A model generated the notes under the pieces. The model saw nothing but the letters and a program-made list of their open reading frames with translations. It did no database searches and had not been told where the DNA came from. Positions 61,676-64,000 of a DNA stretch of 64,000 bases are shown here, piece by piece. Positions within the stretch are counted from its first letter, which is position 1; each line of letters opens with the position of its first letter. A program made the position numbers and the translations under genes. Source of the stretch: Entrophospora sp. SA101 (Eukaryota > Glomeromycota > Glomeromycetes > Entrophosporales > Entrophosporaceae). The stretch is from contig CAUDNR010004356.1 in assembly GCA_958430865.1 (NCBI GenBank), positions 51,984-115,983 of the forward strand, written 5' to 3'.

Positions 61676-62449
61676 TAAGGTTGCTGGTGAAATTGAGTAG
61701 TTACGGCTGGTGTAACTGGTGAAACTATTCCACCAATGGTACAACTCAAAGGATGTTTGTCGAAATTGCTGTAACTGTTGCAACTGGTGCAACTGGTGAA
61801 ATTGGCGCAACTGGGAAATTGGTAACTGGCGAAACTTTATTATTATAATTTTTAAAAATTTATATCTTTATTACTATATATATATTCAAATAAAATCATG
61901 TTAAAATTTTAAACAATTTATTTAATTATTTTCCAAATCATCCTGGTTCATAATATTTCTACTAGAGCACTTGGATCATAAGACATATTTCCTACATTTA
62001 TATTTCTTAAACTTTCTGATTGTTCATTAATAATATCTGATCTAAAATTTGAATTGAATTCTGGTAAGCTTAAATTTATTAAATTACCTAATTCTAAATT
62101 ACTATTAATATTAATATTTTGATTTTCATCATTTTCTATATCATTAATATTATTAAAATCACTTTCATCAAAAAAATTATCAGTAACTGATGAATCAAAT
62201 ATATTATTCCTTATTTCATTAATATTCAACCCTTTACCATAATATTTTAATTCTTTATCCAAGTTAGAAATATAATATGAACAAATTTTACACATTGCTT
62301 CAACTTTGTAAATACTTAATTTGGTTTGATAATCCCCATAAATCCACTTTAATGTAGAGAAGTTATGTTCACAACCGCTTGAAATGGAGATATTGCATAA
62401 AGATGTAAGGCTAATTCTTGCAATTGGTCATTGTTTTATCTGTATTAAT
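61676..62449 (-). mobile_element. truncated hAT element, second and partly different copy
   Basis: The left end TAAGGTTGCTGGTG and subterminal repeats match 31133 onward exactly up to 62043. The transposase tail beyond that differs by about 4% from the first copy. Here GDYQTK is intact where the first copy has a stop, and the acidic tail is open to its stop at 61948. It has its own one-base deletions near the SQAVCERNF segment. The element is cut at 62449, after TGTATTAAT. Confidence 0.8.
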
Positions 62450-62808
62450 TGGTGAAACATGTATGAAGCAGGGGATTTACATACAAAAATTCAGGGCACA
62501 TTTACTAATTGAAGAAAATAATTGATTGTGTTTGTGAAATAGTTATACAACATACAAAATTTATATTGCACCAAATTTTATTCAAAACAATAGGATAAAT
62601 ATGAAAAAACATGAAAATCAAAAAAAAAATCTTTATTGTATGTTAGAAAAAAAGAGTTATGTATGAAGTTGCCATTTGAAGGTTTCTGCTTTATATTTTT
62701 ATATATGAAATTAAGTATGTCGATCAATTTTCCCCTATAATAGTGTTAGAATTACTACATTTTCTACTCATTTCAATGGGAATACCAACTTCTTTCAAGG
62801 TTCTTTTT
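62450..62808. other. unique AT-rich DNA after the end of the duplication
   Basis: Sequence unrelated to the first copy starts here. I see no gene, RNA or clear repeat. Confidence 0.5.
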
Positions 62809-63170
62809 GCATTTTATAGTTTGGAGTTTTGGAACTTTGCTTTTATCAAACTGGCCTTCTTCTTCCACCATAATGTTCAACTCTTCCAACATAGTTTCAG
62901 CAGTGTATCTTCTTGTTTAGTGTTCCATGTTGCAATCCAAAAAAGGAAACCAAAGTGGTCGCAAAGGTGGTTGCAACCATCACTAAGAATTGTGACCAGC
63001 ATCTATATTCTTGTTCTATCTGCATCTCCAGCTAAAAAGAAACCTTCTAACAAACTTGTAATTTGCACAGGCATATGATTACCACCACCTTTTTGTCCAT
63101 ATTTTTGGTTGCTTTTCAGTGCCCAACCCTTGGGAAGTTCAAAGACCGATTCAAGTGGTTCATTACCAGC
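62809..63170 (-). pseudogene. decayed gene of an unnamed repeat-like family
   Basis: On the minus strand one frame reads EPLESVFELPKGWALKSNQK and HMPVQITSLLEGFFLAGDAD, then hits a stop. About 100 bp later another frame reads ETMLEELNIMVEEEGQFDKS and KVPKLQTIK. The parts look like one protein broken by frameshift and insertion. The GWALK-then-helix layout resembles proteins that are repeated in glomeromycete and some animal genomes, but I cannot name the family. Confidence 0.5.
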
Positions 63171-63758
63171 TAAAAATTCAGTAGATAAGTGAAGTTTATA
63201 TTTTCAATCATTGATTAAAATATAAAAAATAAAATTATACTTGCATATTGGATCAAATGTTGATGAAACATTTTTTTTACTATCTATTGTCTGATCTAAT
63301 AATAATTATAAAAAGTATCTTATAGGTTTAGCAGTGTAAATGGAATACCGCCCCTACTTTAAAACAATTGAACATCAATATAAAAAAAATGTTACACATA
63401 TGCTTTGTTGGTTGGTGTTTGCTGATGTATGTGAGGTTGACATTTTTCGAGAATAATAAATAGTAACAATAAAATAAATAACAAATTTAATTAAAGGTGG
63501 ATTTGTATTTTAGTTTGTTAATGATGTTGAAAATAAAAAAAAATTAGAATTTTATTATATATACTGTATATAAAATAAAAAAAGCTGTGTCACGAAGTTG
63601 CCATTTTGGACATTAGTAAATTTATTACCGTAAAGTCTGGAAAGATATCGCCCCCCGAAAGATAGCACCTTCCAAAAATAGAACTAAAAAAGGTGATAAT
63701 TATATGTTTCACAAGATAAACAAAAAAAAATATTAAGGGAAAAAATAAAATTTTCCCA
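63171..63758. other. 5' flank of a transposase; possible terminal repeat
   Basis: AT-rich. At about 63629, TACCGTAAAGTCTGGAAAG followed by a GC-rich block (ATATCGCCCCCCG) stands out from the surroundings. It is a candidate left end of the Tigger/pogo-like element that follows, but the other end lies outside the window. Confidence 0.35.
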
Positions 63759-64000
63759 ATGGAAAATTATATACCTTGTCACATTAAATCATCATATACT
63801 ATATTTCAAAAAAAGACAATAGTTGAGTTTGCAAAAATTCATGGAAGAAATGAGGCTAGTCGTCAGTTCAACTTAGAGCCAACAATGATTGGTAGGTGGA
63901 TTAAAGCTTGTGAAAAATGGGATAAATCTGTAAAAAATAAAACTAAGGCATTAGGTTCAGGAAGAAGAGCCTTTTTTCCAGAAGCAGAAGAAAAACTCTA
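63759..64000 (+). CDS. Tigger/pogo-like transposase, N-terminal part (runs off window)
   Basis: ATG at 63759 opens a frame to the window end (80 codons, no stop). The start carries a helix-turn-helix of the CENP-B/pogo type: KKTIVEFAKIHGRNEASRQF, then TMIGRWIKACEKWDK. A basic linker (GSGRRAFFPEAEEKL) follows and leads into the second DNA-binding domain. This layout is typical of Tigger/pogo transposases with a DDE catalytic core downstream. Whether it is intact cannot be judged. Confidence 0.75.
   Translation, partial: MENYIPCHIKSSYTIFQKKTIVEFAKIHGRNEASRQFNLEPTMIGRWIKACEKWDKSVKNKTKALGSGRRAFFPEAEEKL

Larger units (their letters stand above)
37868..62043 (+). repeat. 24.2-kb direct near-identical copy of 7325-31500
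   Basis: The offset is 30543 throughout, including all microsatellites I checked. The only differences I noticed are G to T at 23697/54240 and A to T at 23727/54270. From 31501/62043 onward the copies differ by about 15 changes in 410 bp and end at 62449. My comparison was by eye and is not exhaustive. Confidence 0.93.

Noticed and set aside
61948..62295. 115-codon minus-strand frame as a separate gene
   Set aside because: It is the open C-terminal tail of the truncated hAT transposase, not an independent gene.
1..64000. tRNA, rRNA or snRNA genes
   Set aside because: I looked for conserved B-box-like and snRNA core sequences on both strands by eye and found none; a covariance-model scan would be decisive.

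Overview
The window looks like nuclear DNA of an early-diverging fungus, most likely an arbuscular mycorrhizal fungus (Glomeromycotina, Rhizophagus-like). It is very AT-rich. Genes carry many short GT-AG introns of about 50-120 bp. The conserved proteins are eukaryotic and opisthokont-like, and decayed hAT, Pif1-helicase and Tigger/pogo-like mobile DNA lies between them. The taxon is an inference; no rRNA or other marker is present.

The window appears to be two contigs joined by a 611-base run of N (35816-36426). Left part (1-35815): an intronless coiled-coil gene; a USP25/28-Ubp2-like ubiquitin protease on the minus strand, with a U12-type AT-AC intron and a GC-AG intron; mitochondrial ribosomal protein bL12m; a GT4-type glycosyltransferase; a 5 kb gene-poor stretch filled with inverted-repeat elements; the spliceosomal protein RED/IK; a NELF-A-like transcription elongation factor divergent from RED; a RanBPM/Gid1-like subunit of the CTLH ubiquitin ligase; a TMEM135-like membrane protein; the succinate dehydrogenase assembly factor SDHAF3; a decayed hAT transposon; and a Pif1-like helicase pseudogene next to the gap.

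Right part (36427-64000): the same gene block again. 7325-31500 recurs in direct orientation at 37868-62043 (offset 30543), and I noticed only two substitutions. It is preceded by an inverted copy of the 3' half of the ubiquitin protease (2665-4112 inverted at 36427-37874). The inverted and direct parts join through a 7-bp microhomology, as expected for one breakpoint of a roughly 4.7 kb inversion. At the other end the two copies go from almost identical to about 4% different inside the hAT element, then become unrelated after 62449. Beyond that lie a decayed repeat-family gene and the start of a Tigger/pogo-like transposase that runs off the window. An uncollapsed second haplotype or a scaffolding artefact explains this at least as well as a true 30 kb tandem duplication.

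The conserved genes are unrelated housekeeping functions: RNA polymerase II elongation (NELF-A), splicing (RED), ubiquitin biology (USP, RanBPM) and mitochondrial or organelle biology (bL12m, SDHAF3, TMEM135). The points most worth following are the NELF-A homologue in a fungus, the textbook U12 AT-AC intron, the inversion breakpoint, and several well-bounded non-autonomous transposons.
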